Origin: Vanessa cardui
Taxonomy: Eukaryota; Arthropoda; Insecta; Lepidoptera; Nymphalidae
Assembly: GCF_905220365.1 (NCBI RefSeq)
Contig: NC_061131.1
Coordinates: 11,755,318-11,819,317, forward strand
DNA length: 64,000 bases
Reading direction: 5' to 3'
The notes beneath the pieces were generated by a model. The model searched no databases, was not told where the DNA came from, and was given only the letters and a program-made list of their open reading frames with translations. The position numbers and the translations under genes are program-made. Shown one piece after another: positions 44,149 to 55,855 of the stretch; the first letter of the stretch is position 1; each line of letters starts with the position of its first letter.

Positions 44149-44153
44149 TTTTT
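44149..44153 (+). terminator. Pol III oligo-T terminator of tRNA-Glu copy 3
   Basis: Five T residues directly after the tRNA. Confidence 0.8.
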
Positions 44154-44610
44154 AAGCTACTATTACAAGTTGCCTTTTTGGTGGGTGAATAAATAAATAA
44201 TATTTAATATATAATGCTTGTTAAGCGTTCCTTTAATGGCGGATAACATCAAAAACGTTTCCGGGCTTTTTCCGTACACTGGGATTTATGAACCGTAGAA
44301 TAAAGTAAACAGAACAAGAAAGAAAGGGTTAGTGAGGCCCTTGCTTGTTCAATTCGTAGGTAAACAGGACCATAACAATACTTTCTAAATGCTGCTGGCA
44401 TTTTTGTTACCCATAAACGTCATCATTTTGTGTAGACAACATTTAAAATATTAATTTGTGTGAACTAACTTAATTCCTCATTGTATTTATTTTTTAAGCC
44501 TGCGTTTGAAACCCAAAAGTAAATATTGCTGTGACGCTAAATTATCTTATGATTTCCTACTGATTGGATTTTCTACCAATTTTTTTCTATACTATTATTT
44601 ATTCGAATTT
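44154..44610. other. No recognised feature
   Basis: No repeat or frame supported between tRNA copy 3 and the next family B copy. Confidence 0.4.
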
Positions 44611-44614
44611 TGTT

Positions 44615-44862
44615 TCTGGTGGTGGCGCTTGGTGCTAGCCCGTCTCGGTATGTACCACCCACTAATCTGATATTCTACCGCCAAACAACAGTACTCAGTC
44701 ATTTTGTGTTCCGATTAAAAGGGAGAGTGAGCCAGTGTAACTACAAGGGACATAACGTCTTAGTTCCCAAGGTTGGTGGGGCATTGGCGATGTAAGGAAT
44801 GGTTAATATTTCTTACAGCGCCATTGTTTATGGGCGATGGTGACCACTTACTCACTCACTTG
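44615..44862 (-). repeat. Family B, nearly complete
   Basis: In plus order: GTGCTAGCCCGTCTCGGTAT, TATTCTACCGCCAAACAACA, GAGAGTGAGCCAGTGTAACT, CTTAGTTCCCAAGGTTGGTG and GGCGATGGTGACCACTTACT. Confidence 0.82.
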
Positions 44863-45097
44863 AGGAAAGAGGAAACTCACGGAATCCAAATAATTCCAAC
44901 ATTACCATCAGATCCTATGGATTCCAGTGTAGTTATCTATGATTAATAATGACGTGAAATATTCCTTCTAATCTCAATCTATCATATTATATTATTAAAT
45001 GAAGCTAGCCCAGCCAAGTTTATTGCAAAACTTTCCCACTGCAATTTTGCACGTGTAGATCTATATTGAGACATACTTGATAGTTTTAGTTTAGGAA

Positions 45098-45312
45098 GAC
45101 CTCCGTGGTCGAGTGGCGTGTACACCGGTTTTCATGGGTACCGGTTCGATTCCCGGTCGAGTCGATGTAGATTATCATTAGTTTTCCATGTTGTCTTGGG
45201 TCTGGGTGTGTGTGGTGGTGATTTCCCATAACATAAGTGCTTTGGCTACTTACATTGGGATCAGAGTAATGTATGTGATGTTGTCTCATATTTATTTATT
45301 TATGTATTTATT
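45098..45312 (+). mobile_element. SINE family D, copy 1
   Basis: tRNA-like head with A box TGGTCGAGTGG and B box GGTTCGATTCC, then a body with GTTGTCTTGGGTCTGGG and TACATTGGGATCAGAGTAAT and an AT-rich tail of TATTTATT units. Compared with copy 2 the head lacks about 18 bases before the B box. Confidence 0.82.
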
Positions 45313-45737
45313 AATAACATTTGTTTAATATTAATCTTATTATTAAACTGTCCCTTCGTTCATTGAATTTATAGATTTACGCAACGCACGACATAGAATG
45401 TTTTTTTTTACGGTATTTTTATGAAAAACCGATCCAAATTGTTTCATATAGTTTTAAAAACTTCACATGTCACCTTGTAATTAGCAATTTTCTCATACAA
45501 TGTTTTTACTATGTAAGTATGTACCTATACCTACTGTATTCCAACCATCAGAGGAGAAAATCCAAATAAACAACATCTGACAGAAAATTGACATATTATC
45601 ATTGGTCGGGAGCTTAAAAAAACTATAATATTTATTTTGAACATTGACGAAATTGCTATTGCTATTTAGCAAAATTATAGTGGAAATAACAAGATAAGTG
45701 AAATATATTTTTTAAGATATAAGTAAATTAGTAAAGT
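45313..45737. other. No recognised feature
   Basis: AT-rich, nothing recognised. Confidence 0.4.
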
Positions 45738-45740
45738 AAT

Positions 45741-45951
45741 AGCCTGTAAATTATCCACTGCTGGGCTAAGGCCTTCTCTTCCGTTAAGGAGAGGGTTTGG
45801 AACATATTACACCACGCTGTTCCAGTGCGGGTTGGTGGAATGCACATGTGGCAGAAATTTGATGAAATTAGACACATGCAGGTTTCCTCACGATGTTATC
45901 CTTCGCCGCCGAGCACGAGATGAATTATACACACAAATTAAGCACATATAT
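45741..45951 (-). mobile_element. SINE family A, head missing
   Basis: TAGCCTGTAAATTATCCACT, CTGCTGGGCTAAGGCC, GCGGGTTGGTGGAATGCACA to CAAATTAAGCACATATATA. The tRNA-like head is absent, so this copy is 5' truncated. Confidence 0.85.
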
Positions 45952-46071
45952 ATCCTTGAATCTCCAATGAGCTATCACCTTGGGATCTAAGATATAATTT
46001 TCAGCGTGGCTGCATTTACATTAATTCATTTTTAAAACTGGAACGCAAAATAATAAATAAAATAATATTTT

Positions 46072-46330
46072 ACTTGGTGGTAGGGCTTTGTGCAAGCCCG
46101 CCTGGGTAGGTACCACCCACTCATCAGTTATTCTACCGCCAAATAACAGTCCTCAGTATTGTTGTGTTCCAGTTTGAAGGGTGAGTGAGCCAGTGTAACT
46201 ACAGGCTTGGTGGCACATTGACGATGTAAGGAATAGTTAATATTTCTTACAGCGTCATTGTATGGATGATAGTGACCACTTACTATCAGGTGGCCCATAT
46301 GTTTGCCTGCAACCTATACCATAAAAAAGT
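46072..46330 (-). repeat. Family B, nearly complete
   Basis: TTTACTTGGTGGTAGGGCTT, CTCATCAGTTATTCTACCGC, GGGTGAGTGAGCCAGTGTAA to AGGTGGCCCATATGTTTGC and AACCTATACCATAAAAAAG. A few tens of bases of the middle are missing after the GTGTAACTACAGG block. Confidence 0.85.
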
Positions 46331-47985
46331 CTACTTGCGTTTTAATCAAAACAGATAATTATCTCATCATATTAAGAGGTCCACACTTGTGCATTATTAT
46401 TTCTACAGCACAGTATTGTAGTCTACGTTGTGAATGACCGCTGTGACTGTAGCCGGTCAGAATGACGTCATCAATATGGATATTGATAGCAATGCTCTTG
46501 ACGCGCTTTTAATATGATAGTCATAGACGCTAGGGATTACCTGACAGGTTAATCAGTTGAATATACCTTTGCACTTTAATTGTGCAAACAAAACTTTTGA
46601 GGTGATTACACCGCTGCTTCAACGTTTTCAAATGAGGTTGTATAGGTTAATTGTATCGTCTACTAAACGTACATTAACCTGGCTGGACAAAATTTACAAG
46701 CAAACCTCCCTAGCATGTATGACCATCTTAACATAGGATTTGATTACATCGTGTGATAACTAACAAAATTCTGCGTTTATTTTATGTATCATTATTTTGA
46801 TTCCGTTTAGTACTACGATGTTTTTATTTCCAAAAAGCATGAAAAAGTGATTGCGAACTGTAATATCTCCACAATATTTATGATTAAAAAATTATATTGA
46901 AGACCACTTATATTTCTAGTTCTCTTCAAGACAAATAAAGATATATTGAACTTACTATTGGAGCGAACTTTATTAACTTTTAGAATTCGTTGTATTATAT
47001 GTGAAGAAAATAAATAAGAATTCGTAACAATATTTTCAAAAAAGGAACATCAACTTTTCTCAATGTGGTGTAACCTCTTTTCACGCCCTTGGGCACGGCG
47101 CGGTATTACTACTTTGTAAACAAATAAAGACTAAACTCGTAAAAAGAAATAGGTGTTTGCGTTGTTACACGAGGATAAGAAGAATAGATTAATATTATTT
47201 AATATAAGATTGTGTTATAAATTCATTCGTAAAATTATAAGTTTATTCATAGAATCGAACTTTAAATTTGGTTACGTAAAATCTTTTGGTGTTTTTAAAT
47301 TTAATAAAGGTATTCTAAATGAAATCTCAAAATAAAAATCTCAAAAATTGAAAATATTTATTATACTTATACTATTATTTTAATATTTTTTATAAATAAA
47401 ATATATTTTAAATAATACATACGAAATCTCTAAGTTTTATTTTTTTTTATATTTTTTAGTTTAGGTGGCTTTTCATTTTTTTAATAGTCACAGATTACAA
47501 ATAAATATATAGTGAAATCTTGTGTAATCTACTTTTATAACAATACAAAAAGCATCCTTTCCCAATAACCAGAATGTAGGTGTGTGCGAGCGGTGGATTT
47601 GTCTCGTAATACGCGTTATGTGGAAAGCTGCGATTATTATCAAATTACTTTAATATTGCATTTGGAAGCGAACGAGTTTTATTATTTTGTTTTCTTTTAT
47701 TAAAAACAGTTACTTTCAACCTAATTGGTTGATATGTACGTGGGAGGTTACGTGGAATACAATTTCTAGCTTCTAAGAACTCCTTCGTTGCAGTATCTAT
47801 CTCATTAAAGTCAATCTATGTTTTATCATAGAATCTTTTGTTTATTTGTATTGGAGTCCTACTGTCCAATCAAATTTATCTTTCAGAGTTTACAGATAAA
47901 CACATTAGCTTTGATTATATTGCTTAAAATGTCTTAATTTTGATAGGAGTATTAACGGTACCTCACTTCTGTTTCGTTTTGGCCG
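46331..47985. other. No recognised feature
   Basis: About 1.6 kb without repeats of this window. A frame at 47153-47335 is AT-driven. No RNA gene found. Confidence 0.4.
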
Positions 47986-47989
47986 TAAA

Positions 47990-48050
47990 ATATCTGCTGA
48001 GTGGGTAGTAAATACCTAGAAGGGCTTGTGCAAAATCCTACCACCGTGCC
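47990..48050 (+). repeat. Family B 3'-end fragment
   Basis: TCTGCTGAGTGGGTAGTAAA followed by GGGCTTGTGCAAAATCCTAC and CACC. Confidence 0.6.
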
Positions 48051-48214
48051 ATTCCATATTTGTACAATGTATATAATTTATAAAGTAACTATTTTCAATT
48101 AATTTGTGTTTATCTAAGGAATTATTGGTAGTAATTCTTATGTAAATAAAGTATTTATAATATGGACCTTGTTATAAAATACCTATAATACATCTAGATG
48201 TCTGAAAATCCACA

Positions 48215-48293
48215 AGATGCAGTCCATGGGCGGTGGCAGTCACTTTCCATCAGGTGAGCCTTTGGCCCGTTTGTCAACTATTACATTAAAAAT
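48215..48293 (+). repeat. Family E 3'-end fragment
   Basis: GTCCATGGGCGGTGGCAGTC, TTTCCATCAGGTGAGCC and GCCCGTTTGTCAACTATTAC: the last 80 bp of family E. Confidence 0.7.
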
Positions 48294-48295
48294 TT

Positions 48296-48888
48296 GTAAT
48301 TTTACAAATTACAATAGTAAAAAAGAAACCAGAAAAGTTTATTTTATTCAACCAAGACATGAAGTATGTAAAATAAGCGGCATGTAAAGCAGAATGTAGC
48401 TTTTCGGTTCACGTCTTTGAACATCTTAAGACAGGATGTGACGCTCGAAGCCATCAATCATGGTCAGTTTTATTACAAAAATCACGTTTGATGTGATCGA
48501 TTGAAGCCGCAGAGTATTTATGATAAGTAAAAGACGATTAAAATAATTTTATATTGTTTATATTTCACATCAAATTAGTTATTCCTTTAGTTTAGTTAGC
48601 CCTTTTTATTAAATCTCATGTTTGAAAAGCATTGAGAGGCAAGGCAGCTTGAATTAAGGACTCGAAAAATTCTATACCAAAATAATACCAGAAAAATGTC
48701 GCTAAATGACTAGGGATAAGACGACATTCAGACTGTTTTGGGACAACATTGTCACCATCTTAAGATAAATCTGTTTCATGCATGTCCATCTTAATTTGTA
48801 GATACCAATTTTAATTTGTATTTAATATAGTCTTATTAGTTTTCTTTATTTTCTCCGTCGCAGCATTGTTCGAAAGATACTTTCACTG
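48296..48888. other. No recognised feature
   Basis: AT-rich, nothing recognised. Confidence 0.4.
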
Positions 48889-48889
48889 C

Positions 48890-49030
48890 CTTCATCATCA
48901 TTTCAGCCGTGATACGTCCACTGCTGGACATAGGCCTCCCCCAACGACCTGCCTTGTGCAGCCCGCAACCAGCGTCTTCCCGCGACCTTTACCAGGTCGT
49001 CGGACCACCTCGTGGGGGGCCTACCCACTG
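48890..49030 (-). pseudogene. RTE-type LINE, ORF2 C-terminal end
   Basis: On the minus strand a frame reads VGRPPTRWSDDLVKVAG, RRWLRAAQ, GEAYVQQWTYHG and a stop. The RWSDDL-W-AA-W pattern is the end of RTE-clade ORF2 proteins. It runs straight into ATGATGATG, the simple-repeat tail these elements have. Only the last ~45 codons remain, so it is a 5'-truncated dead copy. Confidence 0.8.
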
Positions 49031-49430
49031 CATTATATTGTTCATAACCCTGATCGTATCAATATCGTTTTGTATCAAACCAATGAAAAAAAATTTAATA
49101 CAATATCTACGAATAAAATTCAACAACTATGCTAAACTTGCCTGTTTCAAAATTTATTTGTAAGATCTACTAAACTATCAAGTCATAACAGAGGTTTACA
49201 ATGTTTTTTTACAAATTTGTTGTTTTTTATATATTGATTTATCATTTTTTTCTTTCGTTGTAATTAGGATATTCAATATAAACATGTTTATGCGCTGAAT
49301 AAATTATTTGAGTTATAGCTTTTTATGCCTTCATGACTGAGCACAGGACATAACTTATTCAAGTAGCTAGCTAACGTAACAAAGAATACGAGAGATCCTT
49401 TTTAATGTCGTTCCGTTCCATAACAATAAC

Positions 49431-49750
49431 AACCTGTAAAATTTTCACTGTTGGGTTAAGGCCTCCTCTCCCTTTGAGAAAGTTTGGAACATATTGTACC
49501 AAGCTATTCCAACCCACCCGGATTTAAAGAACGTGGTGAAATATGTTCCAAGCCAATGGAATACACATGTGGCAGAATTTCTATGAAATTAGGTACATGC
49601 AGGTTTCCTCACAATGTTTTCCTTCACCGCGTAACACGAGGTGAATTATGAACACAAATTCATCACATGAATATTCAGTGCCTGCCTGGGTTTGAACCCG
49701 CAATCATCGGATAAGATGCACGTGTCCTTACCACTGGGCCATCTGGTCCC
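49431..49750 (-). mobile_element. SINE family A with internal inverted piece
   Basis: Ends and order match family A. In the middle, between AACCCACCCGGATTTAAAG and the next block, AACGTGGTGAAATATGTTCC appears in the opposite orientation to the rest, so a short inverted duplication is present. Confidence 0.8.
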
Positions 49751-50111
49751 ATAGAATGTATGTAAAATAAATCTATGTAATAACATATTAAAACAAAAGA
49801 ATTCATGTGAGTATACTTTTTTAATCTATAAAAAAAAAACATTTCAGCCAGTATTAAACTTACTTAACGGCAATATGAAAGTAAGTACATTGTCGTTAAT
49901 CATTATAAAAGGAGATTAGTAAATGGCCGTCATTATTTAATCTGTCTTAGTGACCTGTACTAAGGTTGAACGGGGATGAATTATGCACAAGTGACGCTTC
50001 AAGCTCGACGCCAGATCAAAATTATATTACGATGACAAATGAGATTTAAATTAATTTTATAGGATGGTGCGTCAATTTATATAACATTTTTTATAGTTCA
50101 CAATATTTCAC

Positions 50112-50256
50112 AAGTGTCTTATTTCATAGATTTTCTTTTACATTTGTCTTAACCGACCTGCATTGAAGCCGCGTGGTGGAATACGCTCCAAACCTTTCAC
50201 TCAAACGAGAAAAGGCCTTAGTGTAGTGGGAAATATTATACAGATTGCTACTTTTG
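50112..50256 (+). mobile_element. SINE family A, 3' half, diverged
   Basis: TCTTATTTCATAGATTTTCT, GCGTGGTGGAATACGCTCCA and TAGTGTAGTGGGAAATATTA to ACAGATTGCTAC. Confidence 0.65.
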
Positions 50257-50524
50257 AAAATATAAGCGGTGATTTTTAAGTCATTTTTAAACTTATCGTG
50301 TAGTAAGCAGCAATTTTATTTTCAATTCATAATTCCGTGTTCTAGTGCCAAAACAGCATAAATATATTTTCATTTAAACCACATATGTCATTTTCAAATT
50401 GAGCTTTCGTTCCTGACATGTTGTTAGCTTAACATTACGAATATCATAAAACCAAATATCTGCTTAATGTATTTTATTTATCCAGCTTGGCAAAAGTTAT
50501 TAGTATTTGATGTATTGTTGATTT

Positions 50525-50636
50525 AAGAAATGGTTAATATTTATTACAGCGTCAATATAAATCACCACCGCCCCGTAGTGATCACCTACCAACAGGAAGT
50601 CAATTAGCCATCCGCTTATTTATTACATAAAAAAGA
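50525..50636 (-). repeat. Family B 5'-part fragment
   Basis: GGTTAATATTTATTACAGCG, CACCACCGCCCCGTAGTGAT and ATTAGCCATCCGC: minus-strand family B text, diverged. Confidence 0.6.
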
Positions 50637-52639
50637 TAACAGTAATAATAAATTATCCGAGTTGGAAAATAACAACTCAGACAAAAACAAATGTTTGAAT
50701 GAGTTATTGTTCCCGAAAAAAACATTTGTATAATTGTTTGTTGTTTGTATAAATACACTAATAACAAACATTTGTATAAATAACGTAATTAAGTAAGTCA
50801 AAACAAAACAGGTATGATATTAATAACGATAATACCAAGATAACTCACGGTTTAAATAACAAGATCAAACAACATATAATACGAACTGAACACAATATTG
50901 AATAAAGTAAATCAATAAATATAGAAAGATTAAAACTTTATGTAAAATAATTTCACAACATTAAAATTGAATATTAAGATCAAATATATAGAGTAAAAAT
51001 GTATAAGTGCTAATCTATTTTCACATATATATTTTTTTGAAAATTCAAAGTAACTAAACATTATACGTGTTTTTTTAGCAATATCACAAAAAAGGGAATT
51101 CAATTACTTTGGGTCACGCTAGTGCCCCGTTCGTAACGAACGCGTGTAACAGATTGGTAAACCTTCAGTATTTTTTTAACTAATTTCTATTTCTCTTACG
51201 CTATTCACAAGAACTAGTGAGTATCATCCGAAACTCCGCGTTTCTTCAAATATTTTTTTAGAAATTTTAAAACCTATGACAGGTTTTATTTTAATTTATT
51301 TTCATTGTAAACTGCCAGTCACTCATCTACATTTGGCGCCAAAATCATGAAACCTCTTTTAAATTACTTTTTTAGTATCAAATATGTAGTTTACATGTAT
51401 TCTGTTTTCTGTATTATTTTTGAATCTGAAACTTACAATGCCCAGGAATGAAAATAAAAATAATTAAATAAACCCAATAGAATCTTAGACGAGCGGGCTT
51501 AATGACGCGATAGTTGCGAAAATCAACTGGGCGAAAAGAATCGCTAGTAACGTTACTCCGCTCAGCTTGATTTATGTTCCCTGAACTCATTAATTAATTA
51601 TACATAGACAGAATAACCTTCTAGACTTAAAGAAACTCCTATTACGTCACAAAGGATTGAAGGGCGAGGATTTGGAAGACGTTATCTAACAACATTTTCA
51701 GATGTTTATACCACCTTTGAATATTACTACACCTGAATTAATGCGGGTATCACTACCAGTCATTCAAGAGTTTTAAATGTAAGTCATAATACGTTTGCTG
51801 AAATCAATGTTATGAGGTCACTGAACCTGTGGTAAAGGTACAAATCCCACAATGGCTGAAGCAACTCGGAGTCCTGAAGTTAGCGATCCTTTCGCTTCCG
51901 TGATTTGGCCAGCAATGTAAGTAGGTGGATTGAACTAATTCTGGTAGTGTAAGATTTCGCCCCATTAAATATGAGAGTCATGAAATAAAGAGTGCACTTG
52001 CTTTTACGCACTTACTTTTGCATGATACGATTTGCGTTTCCAAGCGTTGCTTATTCTTCTGTTTCGTTCGAATCTTGGTCTTTTATTGATAAAAATTGCC
52101 CTAGACATACTTATTCATCATCATTGATGATTCTTTGATAAACCTCCTTTTTGATTTCATTATCTAATTTTTATAACATAGTTTGTAGTATCTTCAATGA
52201 TTTAGGTTTATTCCATTTACATGAATTCCAAAATCTTTTCAGGCTAAATTTCAAGTCTATTTTCTAGCACTGCCGTAAAAAGTTTTGGGGATCGTGGATC
52301 ACATTTTCAATACATACAGTTGTACCTTTGTTTTTTTTTATTACACTTTTCTAAATCATTATACTTACTCTTATACTGTTTTATTTTAAGAATGTGTACT
52401 TAGTCTGTATTTTTAGACTCATAAATTAAATAAATTACGAAAACGAAGTTGCTAGTAAAAGCTAGTCCAATATACAGCGAACTAAATTAATTTAACTTGG
52501 TCCAAAGTTTGGGTCTACAAATACTTATTGATTGCATACCGAATAATTACATTTGTTACCTGGAGGGTTTTCGATTGCTCTGTCAGTATGTTAATTAATT
52601 AATAAATTATTTGTTAGAATAGTGATATAAGTTTGTTTA
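50637..52639. other. No recognised feature
   Basis: Two kilobases without clear repeats or coding. A CGTTCGTAACGAACG palindrome lies near 51128-51142. A less AT-rich piece at about 51485-51560 has no frame. Confidence 0.4.
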
Positions 52640-52735
52640 TTTTTACATGCTGAGTTTTCCGCCGGTTTTTCTCAGATCAGGGTATTTTATTTTTCAAATC
52701 GATGGTAGTATTTAACTGGACAATAAATAAACAAG
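52640..52735 (-). repeat. Family C, degenerate
   Basis: TGCTGAGTTTTCCGCCGGTT, TCTCAGATCAGGGTATTTTA and ATCGATGGTAGTATTTAAC resemble the variant copy at 8132. Confidence 0.5.
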
Positions 52736-52864
52736 TATAATACTTCTATATATGTATAATTTGACTTGTATTAAATATTAAAGCAGATATGCGTATGGGT
52801 GTGCAAAAAAACGAAACCACTTATGATTAAATACTCTATTTATAACAGTCTGAGTTTTTTAACA

Positions 52865-53145
52865 TTTTTTTATGATATGTGGACTATGGCGGAATGGCCA
52901 TCTGATGTTCACCACTCTTCCTAGATATTGGCATTATAAGAAATATTAGCAATTTCTTACATCGTTAATCGCGACAACGACCTCGAGAACCAAGGACATT
53001 TATAGTACTATAAATGTCCTTGGTACCTGTAATGACGCCTCATTCACACTTCACACAACGAGGACACTACAAATGTCCAGCTAGATGTGTGTACTCGTTT
53101 GGGAGTAGAATATGTTTTGAGTGGTCTCTACGCCCAAGCAAAGGC
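52865..53145 (+). repeat. Family B, diverged, with internal palindrome
   Basis: TGGACTATGGCGGAATGGCC, TTGGCATTATAAGAAATATT, TTGGTACCTGTAATGACGCC, GAGTGGTCTCTACGCCCAAG. A perfect palindrome replaces the usual text between GAGAAC and the TGTCC block (52989-53024). Confidence 0.65.
52989..53024. repeat. Perfect 36-bp palindrome, no loop
   Basis: ACCAAGGACATTTATAGT directly followed by its reverse complement. The right half matches the family B text; the left half does not, so the left half was copied from the right in inverted orientation. Confidence 0.93.
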
Positions 53146-53189
53146 TATTTTTATAAGAAAATGAAATAGTCTTATTATCGGCATTTGTG

Positions 53190-53370
53190 TTTCGGCTTTG
53201 CTCAAGCCGGTCTGGGTAGGTATCTCACACTCAACGCATAACCTACCGCCAAAAACTAATGCATAGTATTGTTGCATTGAGGATGAGTGAACCAATGTAA
53301 CTACAAATTGGTTCTTTTCACAGCGTCAATGTCTATGACTGTAGGTGCAAATTTACCATCCGTGATCTAA
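53190..53370 (-). repeat. Family B, diverged
   Basis: GCTCAAGCCGGTCTGGGTAG, ATAACCTACCGCCAAAAACT, GGATGAGTGAACCAATGTAA and CACAGCGTCAATGTCTATGA in minus order. Confidence 0.6.
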
Positions 53371-53389
53371 ATAAAAATATTATTTTATG

Positions 53390-53640
53390 CTATTGTTTGG
53401 CGGACGAGGTGGTCCATATGACCACCTGATGGTAAGAGTTTACCACCGCCCATAGACAATGGCGCTGTAAGAAACATCAACCATTCCTTTCATCGCTAAT
53501 GCGCCACTAACCTTAAGATGTTATGTCACAACACGGTACACAACAACACAACAATACCAAGTGCTGTTGTTTGGCGGTAGAATATCTAATGAGTGAGATG
53601 AGGTGGTACCTACCCAGGTGGGCTTACACAAAGCCACCAT
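53390..53640 (+). repeat. Family B
   Basis: TTTGGCGGACGAGGTGGTCC, ATAGACAATGGCGCTGTAAG, GTTGTTTGGCGGTAGAATAT, GTGGTACCTACCCAGGTGGG to ACACAAAGCCACC. Confidence 0.8.
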
Positions 53641-54149
53641 TTCGTAATATTTATTAATGTTCTATTAATAACAATGTTGATTTGTTTCTAAAATCGTTTC
53701 AATTACTATCTCTATCGTTGCAATAATGTAAATTATATTTCAGATTTCAATTTGTATTTATTAGTGGTTATAATTCTGTATGTATTTGATATTACAAAAT
53801 TGATTGCAACTACTAGACTAGACGGTACTTTAGATTCTGATCAAACAATTTGATATTTAGACTAATTTGTTGAGTTTAAAATTGATATCGAATTATTTGA
53901 TGAAATATTAATCATTATAATTATTTAGCTTCAGATTTATGTATCAAAGTAAAATATTTCATTTCAAAACACACTTCTTTCAAATTGTTGTTTAGATCTA
54001 CTTTAAATAATCAAAACGAAACTTATTTTATTTAAAGGTTTATTATTGTTTTGAGCACTCTGGAATTATTTGATCGTAGATTATACTAAGAACCGACAAA
54101 CGAGTTAGTGAAGTAGGTTCCATTTTCACTTTCTAAAATTGTAAATTTT
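53641..54149. other. No recognised feature
   Basis: AT-rich, nothing recognised. Confidence 0.4.
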
Positions 54150-54388
54150 TTATGGAATGGTTTGGCGAACGAGCATGGTAAGTGGTCACCATCACCCATA
54201 GACAATGACGCTGTAAGAAATATTAACTAATCATTTCATCGCCAATACGCCACTAATCTTGGGAACTAAGATGTCCCTTGTGCTTGTAGTTACACTGGCT
54301 CACTCACTCTTCAAACCGGAACACAACAATATTGCGTACTGTTGTGTAGCGGTATAATATCTGACGAGTGGGTGGTACCTACCCTGAA
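54150..54388 (+). repeat. Family B, end truncated
   Basis: ATGGTTTGGCGAACGAGCAT, CATAGACAATGACGCTGTAA, CTTGGGAACTAAGATGTCCC, AGTGGGTGGTACCTACCCTG; the last 30 bp are absent. Confidence 0.8.
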
Positions 54389-54430
54389 TCAATAATGCAG
54401 ATATTATCTTTGGTAAGTATTATATTTCTT

Positions 54431-54433
<3 letters not shown>

Positions 54434-54477
<44 letters not shown>
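54434..54477. repeat. (TA)n microsatellite
   Basis: About 44 bases of uninterrupted AT dinucleotide. Confidence 0.95.
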
Positions 54478-54482
<5 letters not shown>

Positions 54483-54985
54483 AATATTACAAATACCTAC
54501 CTTTTCACAAAATGACCATGATGAGGATATTAGGGTGCGATGATGGGATCGAGGGGAACCCTCAAATTCAATAGGCAAATGTACCTCGTTTTATATATTT
54601 TCTGAAGTTATATTAGCATTTGCTTCTGGCAATCATTATTTTATGTTGCTGAGCTGATGATGGAAGGTGTAAGTCCTCAATTACTTACTAGGAGTGAGGA
54701 AATAGTTCTTTCAACATTGATATATGGATTTATACTCCTCTTTGTAGCTTTTATGAAGAGAAGTACAGGTTCACTAAACAATTTTTTGTTATGTAATTGT
54801 TACCGAGAAAGTACCAGGATCTAATGATGGCAACCCTAGGAAATCAAGGAGAACTGTCGAAACTCACAACGGTGACTTGTTGATGTTTGAGCTTGATTAA
54901 TTTATATTGATGTGCATATTACACTTTGGTGGGTTGTGACTGTCACTGAGTTTGATGATGAGGAAGAAGGACAGTCAAGGAAACC
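54478..54985. other. No recognised feature
   Basis: Less AT-rich than average, with GATGATGGGATCGAGGGGAA near 54538, but no open frame or known repeat. Confidence 0.35.
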
Positions 54986-54992
54986 TTTCAAC

Positions 54993-55305
54993 GTTTTCAA
55001 CCGAATTCAAAAAGGAGGAGGTTATTAATTCGTCTGTATTTCTTTTTTTTATGTTTGTGAAACGTTATGTGGTACATAACGTTTCACTGGGTGAACCGAT
55101 TTTAATATATATATAATTTTTGTTTGAAAGCTAGTGCTTTCCATGTGGTCCCATTTTAATATTTGATAAATAATTGATCCTGTTCTGATGATGGTATCCA
55201 TATGAAAACCGTATAAGTCTTAAATTTGCATTATGTATGTGCGCGATAAATGGATGAATAACTCAAAATCACGCCAATCTATTTTGATTATTCTTTCTTT
55301 TTAGT
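54993..55305 (+). repeat. Family R 5' part, copy 4
   Basis: CGTTTTCAACCGAATTCAAA, GGAGGAGGTTATTAATTCG, CACTGGGTGAACCGATTTTA and GCATTATGTATGTGCGCGAT. It stops before the Helitron-like unit. Confidence 0.75.
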
Positions 55306-55812
55306 GTGTGATGTTGTCTATCAATAACATGGATATTACAAATATTTTATTAATCTTATAAGTAATATTATGTAACAACGGAATGAACAGCAGCCGCTTA
55401 CATATGTAATTTATTCATATCAGTCGTGAAATAAACAAATAATTAAGTATGTCTGTAAGTGTATAAAAATATGTCTTAGTGTGCATGATATGAATACGAG
55501 TAAAGTCAACAACAAAAATACAAATTCGATTTTATTTATTTTATTGAAAATTAATTAATTGAACATAAGGGCTTCGAAAGAAAATAGGTCTATACTGTAT
55601 AAATAAAGACGGTAATGAAATGACAAGAATGCGAGCAGCATTTTCCCGTTAAATCGCAATTCCGATCTTCTGGCCATAAAATGAACCACTTTCTTGTTTG
55701 CAGAGGACGCAATAAGACAATAAAAGAAATTTGCCTACTACCTATTTTATATTTATTAAAGTTTATTTTAGTTCTACGCTAGCTATAATATCCTAGAACT
55801 TTCATTGGAGGG
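55306..55812. other. No recognised feature
   Basis: AT-rich, nothing recognised. Confidence 0.4.
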
Positions 55813-55855
55813 ATTCGACTAGCTGAAATACAACCTGTATTTCAGCTAGTCGAAT
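55813..55855. repeat. Perfect 19-bp inverted repeat, 5-base loop
   Basis: ATTCGACTAGCTGAAATAC, loop AACCT, then its exact reverse complement. Confidence 0.92.

Noticed and set aside
45098..45170. tRNA gene suggested by A and B boxes
   Set aside because: Acceptor and anticodon stems do not pair properly and the sequence continues into a repeated SINE body.
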